Source of the DNA: MAG-120802 sp049430265
GTDB lineage: Bacteria; Actinomycetota; Actinomycetes; Nanopelagicales; Nanopelagicaceae
Assembly (NCBI GenBank): GCA_049430265.1
Contig: JBMTBW010000001.1
Coordinates: 124,001-188,000 of the forward strand
Direction of reading: 5' to 3'
DNA: 64,000 nt
The notes beneath the pieces are model-generated. The model did not search any database. It saw nothing but the letters and a program-made list of their open reading frames with translations, and was not told where the DNA came from. A program made the translations under genes and the position numbers. Of this stretch, positions 24,928 to 33,259 are shown piece by piece (position 1 is the stretch's first letter; the number at the start of each line of letters is the position of its first letter).

Positions 24928-24936
24928 TACTATTGT
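24928..24936 (+). promoter_or_regulatory. Candidate -10 of the DUF3040 gene
   Basis: TACTAT and TATTGT overlap here; the latter ends 7 nt before the ATG at 24944. No clear -35. It suggests a leaderless message. Confidence 0.35.
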
Positions 24937-24943
24937 CAGTCCT

Positions 24944-25309
24944 ATGCCACTATCTGAGCATGAAAAACGGTTATTAGCCGAGATGGAAGAGGCGCTAGCC
25001 GCCGATGATCCTCGCCTGATTTCAACTTTTAGCGGCAAGAGCCCATCTAGAAGCCGGGTGGTAATTGGTTTTGCCCTTATCCTTCTAGGCATTTTCATTC
25101 TCTTTGGCGGCTTGATTTCTCAGGTGCCACTTGTTGGAGTTGCTGGATTTATCGCCTCACTTGTGGGGGCAGTTCTTGCAATCTCAAATCTTGGGGGTCT
25201 TATGAATGGAGTTATCTCCAAAGCCCAGAGCAGAGGGCCAAAGAGGGGGCCAGGCAAATGGAGCCAAGGCTTTGAGCAGAGATGGGATCGCCGTAATCTC
25301 GGTGAATAG
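24944..25309 (+). CDS. DUF3040 membrane protein
   Basis: A 121-residue protein with the DUF3040 opening PLSEHEKRLLAEMEEAL, a helix that runs into ADDPRL, then two hydrophobic segments (about residues 42-62 and 67-88) and a basic, glycine-rich tail. The function is unknown. The family lies just upstream of mraZ in many actinobacteria, as it does here, and is followed by a good terminator that separates it from the cell-wall cluster. Confidence 0.85.
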   Translation: MPLSEHEKRLLAEMEEALAADDPRLISTFSGKSPSRSRVVIGFALILLGIFILFGGLISQVPLVGVAGFIASLVGAVLAISNLGGLMNGVISKAQSRGPKRGPGKWSQGFEQRWDRRNLGE

Positions 25310-25330
25310 TTAGTTAGATCAGCACAACCG

Positions 25331-25352
25331 CCCGCCTCTGGCGGGTTTTTTT
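25331..25352 (+). terminator. Intrinsic terminator after DUF3040 gene
   Basis: CCCGCC (25331-25336), loop TCT, GGCGGG (25340-25345), then seven T. Confidence 0.9.
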
Positions 25353-25402
25353 ATGCCCAAAACAGGAGAGTGGAGGAGTCCTTTTCCAGGCCTGCTCGCG
25401 TA

Positions 25403-25447
25403 TGGAGAAAGGTGGTTGAAAATGGAGGAAAAGGGAGTAAAGTGGGG
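25403..25447 (+). promoter_or_regulatory. MraZ operator and promoter of the dcw cluster
   Basis: Five pentamers stand at an exact 10-bp period: TGGAG (25403), TGGTT (25413), TGGAG (25423), GGGAG (25433) and TGGGG (25443). MraZ is known to bind TGGG-type direct repeats spaced this way on one face of DNA. They overlay a plausible promoter, TTGAAA (25416-25421), 16-nt spacer, TAAAGT (25438-25443). A 7-bp hairpin (GCAGAAC / GTTCTGC, 25454-25471) lies at the start of the message. This supports autoregulation of mraZ and the cluster. Confidence 0.75.
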
Positions 25448-25500
25448 AATTAAGCAGAACGGGGGTTCTGCGCAGTAAGCAAGTAGGGGAGGTCTGTTAA

Positions 25501-25932
25501 GTGTTTCTTGGCACCCATGAACCTCGCTTAGATGAAAAAGGGCGGTTGATTCTTCCCGCCAAATTCCGCGATGAATTGGCCTCAGGTTTAGTAATTACTA
25601 AAGGACAAGAGCGTTGTTTATTTGTTTTTCCATCTGCTGAATTTGCACGAATTACTGAGCAGCTAAAACAAGCGCCACTTACTGCAAAAGCAGCTCGCGA
25701 TTACATGCGTGTGATGTTTGCCGGCGCACATGATGAAATTCCAGATAAGCAAGGTCGCGTAATGATTCCTGCTGGTTTAAGAGAGTATGCAGATTTAGAA
25801 AAAGATTGCGTAGTAATCGGTGCAAATACACGAGTTGAAATTTGGGATTCAAAAGCATGGAAGAGCTATCTAAAAGATCGTGAAAAAGGCTTCGCTGATG
25901 TTTCTGAGGAGGTATTTCCAGGCCTCTTTTAA
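25501..25932 (+). CDS. mraZ: Transcriptional regulator MraZ
   Basis: A 143-residue protein with two SpoVT-AbrB-type repeats: GTHEPRLDEKGRLILPAKFR at the N-terminus and GAHDEIPDKQGRVMIPAGLR in the middle. MraZ forms ring-shaped oligomers and represses its own operon. The start is a GTG at 25501 preceded by GGGGAGG (25486-25492). It is the first gene of the division and cell-wall cluster, separated from rsmH by a 178-nt leader with a large hairpin. Confidence 0.95.
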   Translation: MFLGTHEPRLDEKGRLILPAKFRDELASGLVITKGQERCLFVFPSAEFARITEQLKQAPLTAKAARDYMRVMFAGAHDEIPDKQGRVMIPAGLREYADLEKDCVVIGANTRVEIWDSKAWKSYLKDREKGFADVSEEVFPGLF

Positions 25933-25940
25933 CAAGGGGC

Positions 25941-26110
25941 AAAAAAGAAAAAAAATCTCCTCTCTCCTCTGGCCACCGCCGACCTTCAAATAAACGGCGC
26001 CCCTTCCCCGGTGCCGTTTATCCCCCGCAATCCGTCGGCCGGCGGTGACCAGAGTAGAGAGTAAGAACGAAGAAGAAGTTAACAACTATTAATAATTAAG
26101 GAGTGTAGGG
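25941..26110 (+). ncRNA. Structured leader of rsmH (mraW RNA motif candidate)
   Basis: After an A-rich stretch (25941-25955) a long, GC-rich compound hairpin is visible. The outer arms 25960-25983 and 26034-26061 pair over more than 20 positions with a few bulges, and an inner 12-bp hairpin is formed by 25990-26001 and 26010-26021 around an 8-nt loop. The mraW RNA motif was described in the 5' UTR of mraW (rsmH) genes of actinobacteria; the location and size match. There is no T tract, so it does not look like a terminator. A ribosome binding site AAGGAG (26098-26103) follows. Confidence 0.7.
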
Positions 26111-27058
26111 ATGAAGCTGGAACACACATCAGTTCTACTTAATCGCTGCATTACTGTTTTATCAACCTCGCTAGAAAATAAAGAAAAACCCGTATTAGTC
26201 GATGCCACTTTGGGTTTAGGTGGACATTCACTAGCGCTATTAGAGAAGTTTCCAAATTTAAAAATAATTGGTATTGATAGAGATAAGAGCGCAATTGATA
26301 AAGCCAGTCAACGTCTATCTTCTCATTTAGATCGCATCACAATTTTTCATGCTGTTTATGACCAGACCCCAAAACTCCTTGATTCTCTTGGAATTTCATC
26401 GGTTGATGGCATTCTCTTTGATTTAGGCACTTCGTCAATGCAGTTGGATCAATCTGAGCGAGGCTTCTCCTACGCTCAGAGCGCTCCACTTGATATGCGC
26501 ATGGATCAAAGCAGTGGAATCACCGCCCAAGAAATCATCGATAGCTACTCCAGGGGTGAATTGATTCGAATCATTCGCACCTATGGCGAAGAGAAATTTG
26601 CTCAAAGAATTGTTGATAACATCATTGCGGCAAGAGCAAATGGTTTAATAAAAAGCACAAGCGATCTTGCAGACTTAATTAAGCGATCAATTCCAGCTCC
26701 AGCAAGACGCCTTGGGGGAAATCCTGCTAAGCGGACTTTCCAAGCACTTCGCATCGAAGTTAATCAAGAGCTAGCAATACTGGAAAGAGCAATTCCTGCC
26801 TGCCTTGAACGTTTAAGTGTTGGTGGCCGCATGGTTGTGATGTCATTCCAATCGTTAGAAGACAAAATAGTGAAAAGCTTCTTCACGCAAGCCACTGAGT
26901 CAAAGACTCCACTTGGTCTTCCAATTGAGATTAAGGCGCTTTCTGCAAAGTTCTCTTTGGTATTTAACGGAAGTCAGAAGGCCAGTGATGCTGAGATTCT
27001 AGATAACTCGCGGGCAAAGTCGGTAAGACTTAGAGCAATTGAGCGGGTGGCTGCCTAA
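26111..27058 (+). CDS. rsmH: 16S rRNA m4C1402 methyltransferase RsmH (MraW)
   Basis: A 315-residue SAM-dependent methyltransferase that makes N4-methyl-C1402 in 16S rRNA. It opens with LEHTSVLLNRC, and has DATLGLGGHS (about residue 32), 'IGIDRDKSAI' (about 55), LFDLGTSSMQLD (about 104), RGFSY and 'LDMRMD' (about 125), and the C-terminal VMSFQSLEDKIVK. All are standard for MraW. It is well spaced from AAGGAG. Its stop and the ftsL ATG overlap by one base. Confidence 0.96.
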   Translation: MKLEHTSVLLNRCITVLSTSLENKEKPVLVDATLGLGGHSLALLEKFPNLKIIGIDRDKSAIDKASQRLSSHLDRITIFHAVYDQTPKLLDSLGISSVDGILFDLGTSSMQLDQSERGFSYAQSAPLDMRMDQSSGITAQEIIDSYSRGELIRIIRTYGEEKFAQRIVDNIIAARANGLIKSTSDLADLIKRSIPAPARRLGGNPAKRTFQALRIEVNQELAILERAIPACLERLSVGGRMVVMSFQSLEDKIVKSFFTQATESKTPLGLPIEIKALSAKFSLVFNGSQKASDAEILDNSRAKSVRLRAIERVAA

Positions 27059-27480
27059 TGGCTCTCTCAGTTCTTAGTCCAGCATTTGAGCGCTCCAAAA
27101 AATTAGCAATTCAGAAGTCATCAAAAGTAATTCTTAAACTTGTCCCAGAGCTTCGCCCAACACCAGGTCAACAAGCAACAGATCGCCTCTTTTATTCGAT
27201 AGTTGGCGCCACATTAGCCCTTGGCCTACTGGGACTTTTGGGCATAAATATTCTTTTAGGAAATGATGCAGTAAGAGTTAGAGAGCTCAAGATCGAAGCA
27301 ATCATGGTTAATGAAGAGCGGGAAGAGGCTCTTAGACAGGTGGCCCTGCTTTCAACTTCAGAATCTTTAGCAGAGCGAGCAATATCACTTGGAATGATTC
27401 CAAGTTCTTCACCGACATTTCTTGATATTTCAGAGCCAATTCCGCTTGAGGTAGAAAAGGCGGCTAAAGATAAACCATGA
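27058..27480 (+). CDS. ftsL: FtsL-like cell division protein
   Basis: A 140-residue bitopic protein. A cytoplasmic N-terminus of about 45 residues is followed by one transmembrane helix (about residues 48-68) and a Glu/Arg-rich coiled-coil-like stretch (about 75-105). Sequence similarity in this family is weak; the call rests on topology and on the position between rsmH and ftsI. FtsL joins FtsQ and the FtsW-FtsI synthase in the divisome. It overlaps rsmH by 1 nt and ftsI by 4 nt. Confidence 0.8.
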   Translation: MALSVLSPAFERSKKLAIQKSSKVILKLVPELRPTPGQQATDRLFYSIVGATLALGLLGLLGINILLGNDAVRVRELKIEAIMVNEEREEALRQVALLSTSESLAERAISLGMIPSSSPTFLDISEPIPLEVEKAAKDKP

Positions 27481-29324
27481 GCCACCATAAGTTAGTTGAG
27501 AAAAGAATTAGTTACCTAGTCGCTATTTCTCTAGTGATTCTCATAGCTTTTGCAGTTCGATTAATTGATATCCAAGGAGTAAGGGCAGCTGGCCTAGCAA
27601 ATAAAGCTGAAAATGAACTAACTAAGAAATCAGTAATTATGGCTCCAAGGGGCGCAATCACAGATATCAATGGCACCGAGTTTGCTAGAAGTGTTAGCGC
27701 CTATCGAATCCTGGTTGATCAAGCAATCGTGGATCATCCAAAGGAGCTAGCCCAAATTGCAGCACCAATTTTAGATGTTGATCAAAGCTGGCTTAAAGAT
27801 CAGTTAATTGGCGAGAGGCGTTATGTCGTAATCAGCCAAGCAGTTAAACCTGAAGTTTGGAGAAAACTTGAAGCAGCTGTAGATGCCTACAATGAAGAAG
27901 TTACTAAAAGTGAAAATGGCCTTGCTAAGAGATTAATGGGCTTCTTTGCCGAGCGAATCTATATTCGCGAATATCCTGAAGGTGAATTGGCAGCTGCAGT
28001 AATTGGCTTTATCAATCGGGCTGGAGTTGGCGCTGCAGGCCTTGAATACAGTATGAATTCCACTCTTGCTGGAGTTGATGGGCTCTACACCTATGCAAAT
28101 GCAGCAGGAACAATAATTCCTGGAACGCAGAAGATAACCGCAGAGGCAGTTCGTGGAAATACCGTTAGATTGACGATTGATAGAGATGTGCAATGGGTAG
28201 CACAAGAGGCAATTAGAACGGTAGTAAAGAGTTCTCGGGCGCTCTCGGGAACTGTTGTTGTTATGGATCCAAAATCTGGTCAAGTTCTAGCTCATGCTAC
28301 TTATCCTTCATTTACTCCAGGGGATACCAAGGGAATAGATCCTTATCGCTGGCAGAACCCTTCAGTTCAAGAAGTCTATGAACCAGGCTCTACTGGCAAA
28401 GTCATGACCATTGCTGCTGCAGTTGAAGAGGGAAAGATTTCACCTGAAACGGTTATGACTATTCCTTGGAAATTGAAGCGCTCAAATAAAACATTTAGCG
28501 ATCATGACAAACACCCCACACAGAAATTAACCCTTACTGGCGCACTTGCCGTATCAAGTAACACTGGCGCCATAAAAGTGGGGGAGATGCTATCTAATGA
28601 CACGCTTCACTCTTATCTAAAGAAGTTTGGCATTGCCGAGAAAGCCAACTCAGGACTTCCTGGTGAGGAATCTGGAAAATTACTTGATGTTAAAGATTGG
28701 TCAGGAACAACTGCGCCAACAGTGGCATTTGGTCAGGGCTATTCACTCACAGCTCTTCAAGCAACATCGGTATTTGCAACTATTGCAAACGATGGCCTTC
28801 GTGTAACGCCAACAGTCATAGCAGGAATTAGCGATGGAGCAGGGCGCTACACCCCGGCAAGTCAACAAAAGTCTGTGAGAGTAATAAGTCCAGATACTGC
28901 AAAGAAGATGCGCCTAATGATGGAGAGCGTTGCAACTAATCGGGGAACTGCTGCTTCAGCTGCTATTGAAGGCTACCGAGTGGCAGGAAAAACTGGAACC
29001 GCCCAGAGATACAACCCAAAGTGTGGTTGCTATAGCGGATACACCGCATCCTTTATTGGTTTTGCGCCAGCTGATAAGCCCGAGTATGTGGTTTCAGTAA
29101 CGATTCAAGATCCAAAAGGCCTTCATTGGGGCGGCTATCTAGGTGGGCCAGTATTTAAAAAAGTAATGAGCTTTGTGCTAAAAGATAAAGCGATTAGACC
29201 AACGGCGCCGGCAACAATTACCTATGCTCTAAATGCAAAAGAGTTGAAGGCAAAGATTGAATTAATGACTGGCGGCGCTCAAGCATCAGGGGCAAAGCGA
29301 GATAAAGCGAGTGAAAATGGCTGA
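27477..29324 (+). CDS. ftsI: Septal peptidoglycan transpeptidase FtsI (PBP3/PbpB)
   Basis: A 615-residue class B penicillin-binding protein. One N-terminal transmembrane helix (about residues 9-28) is followed by a PBP dimerisation domain starting at 'APRGAITDINGTEFA'. The transpeptidase domain has the three active-site motifs: S305-T-G-K308, S360-S-N362 and K505-T-G-T. It crosslinks septal peptidoglycan together with FtsW. No PASTA repeats are present; the C-terminus ends in a short basic tail. The stop overlaps the beginning of murE. Confidence 0.95.
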   Translation: MSHHKLVEKRISYLVAISLVILIAFAVRLIDIQGVRAAGLANKAENELTKKSVIMAPRGAITDINGTEFARSVSAYRILVDQAIVDHPKELAQIAAPILDVDQSWLKDQLIGERRYVVISQAVKPEVWRKLEAAVDAYNEEVTKSENGLAKRLMGFFAERIYIREYPEGELAAAVIGFINRAGVGAAGLEYSMNSTLAGVDGLYTYANAAGTIIPGTQKITAEAVRGNTVRLTIDRDVQWVAQEAIRTVVKSSRALSGTVVVMDPKSGQVLAHATYPSFTPGDTKGIDPYRWQNPSVQEVYEPGSTGKVMTIAAAVEEGKISPETVMTIPWKLKRSNKTFSDHDKHPTQKLTLTGALAVSSNTGAIKVGEMLSNDTLHSYLKKFGIAEKANSGLPGEESGKLLDVKDWSGTTAPTVAFGQGYSLTALQATSVFATIANDGLRVTPTVIAGISDGAGRYTPASQQKSVRVISPDTAKKMRLMMESVATNRGTAASAAIEGYRVAGKTGTAQRYNPKCGCYSGYTASFIGFAPADKPEYVVSVTIQDPKGLHWGGYLGGPVFKKVMSFVLKDKAIRPTAPATITYALNAKELKAKIELMTGGAQASGAKRDKASENG

Positions 29325-30822
29325 GATGCATCGCTTGGAGGCTAATATAAAAAAGCTCGGCGATGTCGCTTTATTTCTAGGCGTAAAAGTTAGTGAAGAA
29401 TTTGAATCTCTTGAAGTAACTGGTCTTTCAACCTCATCAAATCGAATTAGAGCCGGAGAATTATTCATAGCGCTGCCTGGGGAAAAACATCATGGAGCAA
29501 GATTTGCTCTAGATGCCAAAGACTCTGGCGCAATTGCCATACTCACCGATAGTAAAGGCATAGATCTTGCCTCCAAATCACTCGGCAATTTTCCAATTCT
29601 TGTTGTAGAAAACCCACGAAGCAGAATTGGTTATTTAGCTGACTGGTTCCATAACTCTCCAAGCAGAGCTATATTTCTTGCAGGAATTACTGGCACTAAC
29701 GGCAAGACGACAACCTCATACCTATTAAAACAGATTTGGGAGTTTGCTGGGGAGAAAGCTGGACTCATTGGAACCATTGGAATTGAAATAGGAGAGGAGC
29801 GATTTGGCACTAGCCATACCACTCCTGAAGCTGATCAACTTCACTACATTCTCTCGATCATGCAAGAAAGAAAAGTATGCGCAGCTGCGATTGAAGTAAG
29901 TAGCCATGCGCTTTCGCTTAATAGAGTAGATGGTGCTCACTTCTCTGCTGCTGCCTTTACTAATTTGACCCAAGATCATCTAGATTTCCATGGAGATATG
30001 GAAAGTTACTATCAAGCTAAGAAGAAGTTATTTGACTCCACGCGCAGCAAGGTCTCAATTATCAACATTGATGATTCCTATGGAGTTCGCCTCGCAGAAG
30101 AGATTTCAATGCCATCAAAAACTATCTCTCGAAGAAGCAATAAAGCTAGTTGGTACTACCAAGATATAAAGACCACCTCAAAGGGCTATCGCGTAGACGT
30201 TAGAGGCACCGGCGGCATCTTAATTTCAGGTGAATTAAACCTAATTGGCGAACACAACTTAGATAACGCTCTTTTGGCTATGGCGATTGCTTTTGAAAGT
30301 GGTGTAGATCCGCTTGTGATTGGAAATTCTCTATCAACTCTTAAGGCTGCTCCAGGCCGTCTAGAAAGTATTGATTGTGGTCAAAACTTCCTAGCTCTAG
30401 TTGATTATGCCCACACTCCAGATGCAGTGGAAAAAGTTCTTGCATCACTTAGAGCAAATACCAACTCCAAGTTAATTGCAGTCCTTGGATGCGGCGGTAA
30501 TCGTGATAAATCAAAGCGCCCTCTAATGGGTAAGGCGCTACTTTCTGGAAGTGATATCGCCATATTCACTAGCGATAATCCAAGAGATGAAGATCCTGAG
30601 CAAATCCTAAAGGAGATGACCGGATCACTAAAGCTCTCTGCCCCAAGTGCTGTAATCAGTGATCGCCAATCAGCAATCAAATATGGAGTTGAGAGAGCTG
30701 AAGCTGGTGATATTTTAGTAATTCTGGGCAAGGGCCACGAAACAGGTCAAGAAATAATGGGCGTCAAACATGCCTTTAGTGACCAAGAAGTTTTACAAAA
30801 GTGCATCGAGGCCAAATTATGA
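29317..30822 (+). CDS. murE: UDP-MurNAc-L-Ala-D-Glu:meso-diaminopimelate ligase
   Basis: A 501-residue Mur ligase with the ATP loop GITGTNGKTTT (about residue 127) and the substrate-selecting motif TSDNPRDEDP (about residue 415). The DNPR form selects meso-diaminopimelate over lysine, so the cell wall should be of the mDAP type. The ATG at 29317 overlaps the ftsI stop; a GTG at 29311 and an ATG at 29326 are also possible. It ends in ATGA with murF. Confidence 0.95.
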   Translation: MAEMHRLEANIKKLGDVALFLGVKVSEEFESLEVTGLSTSSNRIRAGELFIALPGEKHHGARFALDAKDSGAIAILTDSKGIDLASKSLGNFPILVVENPRSRIGYLADWFHNSPSRAIFLAGITGTNGKTTTSYLLKQIWEFAGEKAGLIGTIGIEIGEERFGTSHTTPEADQLHYILSIMQERKVCAAAIEVSSHALSLNRVDGAHFSAAAFTNLTQDHLDFHGDMESYYQAKKKLFDSTRSKVSIINIDDSYGVRLAEEISMPSKTISRRSNKASWYYQDIKTTSKGYRVDVRGTGGILISGELNLIGEHNLDNALLAMAIAFESGVDPLVIGNSLSTLKAAPGRLESIDCGQNFLALVDYAHTPDAVEKVLASLRANTNSKLIAVLGCGGNRDKSKRPLMGKALLSGSDIAIFTSDNPRDEDPEQILKEMTGSLKLSAPSAVISDRQSAIKYGVERAEAGDILVILGKGHETGQEIMGVKHAFSDQEVLQKCIEAKL

Positions 30823-32204
30823 TCGAAATGAATATTGAGCAGATGGCTCAGATTATGCAGGGCAGCGCCCACGGCCAAGCTGAGATTAAAACTACAACAA
30901 TTTTTCAATTCGATTCAAGGAAGATTAATTCAGGAGATATCTTCCTTGCACTAAAGGGCGAGAAAGCCGATGGCCATGATTTCGTATTTGATGCAAGCGC
31001 AAGAGGAGCATCGCTAAGTATCGTTAATCGTCCAGTTCCAACTCCCCACATTTTGGTAGGTGATGTATTACTTGCTTTAGCTAAATTAGCAGCCTATGTA
31101 AGAAGAGAATTGAAAGACCTAAAAGTTATTGGAATAACGGGAAGCCAAGGAAAGACAACAACTAAGGACTTATTACTTTCGATTCTTAAGGCTGAAGGAG
31201 AAACCGTTGCCTCAATTGGATCTTTCAATAATGAACTTGGAGTCCCCTTGACCATTCTTCGTTGCACGAAAGAGAGCAAATACTGCATATTGGAAATGGG
31301 AGCTCGAAATAGTGGTGACATTGCATCCCTCACTGCAATTGCAAGCCCTGATGTTGGCGCTGTGTTGAAGGTGGGCAATGCTCACATTGGTCAATTTGGC
31401 TCACAGGAAATGATTGCTAAAACCAAGGGCGAGTTAATTGCTGGTCTACAAGGTGGCGCTGTTGCTGTTTTGGGAACTTATGACTCCTTTACTCCAAAGA
31501 TGGAGAGCGCTCAAGGGGTAAAGAGAGTTACCTTCGGAGATAGTCCCAAATGTGATGTTCGCGCTGCAGATATTGAAGCTAGAGGTGGATTTGCTCACTT
31601 TGATTTAGTCATTGGCAATGAGCGCCAGGCAGTGGGCTTGCAAATTCTAGGTTTACATCAAATCTCCAACGCCCTTGCTGCAGCAGCAATTGCTAACGCA
31701 TTAGATATCGGCGTATCTCGCATTGCAACAGCCCTCTCCAATCATCAATCGATTAGCAAGTGGCGTATGGAGCTAAGTGAGGCTAATGGCTTAACCCTGA
31801 TTAACGATTCATATAACGCAAATCCTGAAAGTATGGAGGCAGCACTTAACGTGCTCGCTCTACTGACACAAGAAAAAGGTGGACGCTCTTGGGCATTCCT
31901 AGGTCAGATGCATGAGCTAGGAGATAATTCAGATCAAATGCATGAGGAAATTGGTAAAAAAGTTGCGGATTTAGGAATCGATTACTTGGTCGCAATAAAG
32001 AGTAAGTCATATTTGAGCAAAATTGATTCTTCGTTAACTAGCGCAAGGTATCTTTCTTCCTGGCAAGAGACCTTAGATCTCTTTAGAGAGTTTAATCCAG
32101 GCGATGTAATTCTTGTTAAGGCATCAAGAGCTGAAGGCCTTGATGAATTAGCAAGCGCAATTAAGGCAAAGGCTATGAGTGAGCAAGAGGGAGAAAGCAA
32201 ATGA
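30819..32204 (+). CDS. murF: UDP-MurNAc-tripeptide:D-Ala-D-Ala ligase
   Basis: A 461-residue Mur ligase that adds D-Ala-D-Ala to finish the pentapeptide precursor. It has ITGSQGKTTTKD (about residue 108), the EMGARNSGDI motif (about 158) and NDSYNANPESM (about 328), which are diagnostic of MurF. I start it at the ATG at 30819, which overlaps the murE stop. It is coupled to mraY by a 4-nt overlap. Confidence 0.95.
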   Translation: MIEMNIEQMAQIMQGSAHGQAEIKTTTIFQFDSRKINSGDIFLALKGEKADGHDFVFDASARGASLSIVNRPVPTPHILVGDVLLALAKLAAYVRRELKDLKVIGITGSQGKTTTKDLLLSILKAEGETVASIGSFNNELGVPLTILRCTKESKYCILEMGARNSGDIASLTAIASPDVGAVLKVGNAHIGQFGSQEMIAKTKGELIAGLQGGAVAVLGTYDSFTPKMESAQGVKRVTFGDSPKCDVRAADIEARGGFAHFDLVIGNERQAVGLQILGLHQISNALAAAAIANALDIGVSRIATALSNHQSISKWRMELSEANGLTLINDSYNANPESMEAALNVLALLTQEKGGRSWAFLGQMHELGDNSDQMHEEIGKKVADLGIDYLVAIKSKSYLSKIDSSLTSARYLSSWQETLDLFREFNPGDVILVKASRAEGLDELASAIKAKAMSEQEGESK

Positions 32205-33259
32205 GAGGTATTTTAATTTCTGGGGCTACGGCCTTTCTGCTGAGCTTCCTTCTAACGCCTTTATTTATTAAGTTTCTATCGCGCAAAGGATATGGCCAAC
32301 AAATCAGAGATGATGGACCAAAAACTCATCACACAAAGCGTGGAACGCCAACCATGGGTGGAGTAATTCTGATTCTGGCGGCAATTGCTGGTTACTTGAT
32401 TTCACATCTTTTTACGGGAGCAGCCTTAACAACTTCTGCAGTATTGGTAATTGGTCTAATAGTAAGCCTCGGTTTAATCGGCTATCTTGATGATTGGCTA
32501 AAGGTTGTAAAGCAGCGATCCCTTGGCCTTAAAGCAAGAGAAAAGCTACTTACCCAAGGCATTGTTGCTGGAGCATTTGGATATCTAGCAACCAGATTTC
32601 CAGATGATCTTGGACTTACTCCTATGTCGCAATACCTATCAACGGTGAAAGACACTTCGATAAAACTTGGAATTGTCCTCTTAATTCTTCTAGCAATTTT
32701 GATGGTGCTTGGAGCTAGTAATGGCGTGAATTTAACTGATGGCCTAGATGGTTTAGCAACGGGTGCGGCAGTGATGTCATTTCTCGCCTTTGTTCTAATT
32801 GGTGTTTGGGAGTTTGGGCAGCGCTGCGAGGTAGTGGGCAGTGGAAATTGCTACAACGTGCGCGATCCTCTAGATCTTGCAGTACTGGCCGCAGCTCTTG
32901 CTGGCTCTTGCGCAGGCTTTCTGTGGTGGAATGCATCTCCGGCAAGAATTTTTATGGGAGATACCGGCTCTCTTGCTCTAGGCGGAGCGTTAGCGGGTCT
33001 TGCCATGACATTGAGAACAGAACTACTTCTCATTCCAATTGGCGGATTATTTGTCATTATTACTCTCTCAGTAATCATACAAACTAGTTATTTCAAAATA
33101 AGTGGAGGCAAGAGAGTATTTAAAATGGCGCCGCTACAACACCATTTTGAATTACTTGGTTGGGGCGAAGTCACAATAGTAATTCGCTTTTGGATTATCG
33201 CTGGACTTTGCGTAGCTGCAGGACTAGGACTCTTCTATGCTCAATGGGTGGTTGCGTGA
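32201..33259 (+). CDS. mraY: Phospho-MurNAc-pentapeptide transferase MraY
   Basis: A 352-residue polytopic enzyme with about ten helices. It moves phospho-MurNAc-pentapeptide to undecaprenyl phosphate to form lipid I. Signature pieces are HHTKRGTPTMGG (about residue 45), DDWLKV (about 97), NLTDGLDGLA (about 177), MGDTGSLALGG (about 251) and the HHFELLGW near the C-terminus, which includes catalytic aspartates and the histidine cluster. The end overlaps the start of murD by 4 nt (GTGA). Confidence 0.96.
   Translation: MRGILISGATAFLLSFLLTPLFIKFLSRKGYGQQIRDDGPKTHHTKRGTPTMGGVILILAAIAGYLISHLFTGAALTTSAVLVIGLIVSLGLIGYLDDWLKVVKQRSLGLKAREKLLTQGIVAGAFGYLATRFPDDLGLTPMSQYLSTVKDTSIKLGIVLLILLAILMVLGASNGVNLTDGLDGLATGAAVMSFLAFVLIGVWEFGQRCEVVGSGNCYNVRDPLDLAVLAAALAGSCAGFLWWNASPARIFMGDTGSLALGGALAGLAMTLRTELLLIPIGGLFVIITLSVIIQTSYFKISGGKRVFKMAPLQHHFELLGWGEVTIVIRFWIIAGLCVAAGLGLFYAQWVVA

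Noticed and set aside
33160..33255. Longer N-terminus for murD
   Set aside because: It is out-of-frame read-through of the mraY 3' end; the GTG at 33256 directly precedes the Rossmann domain.
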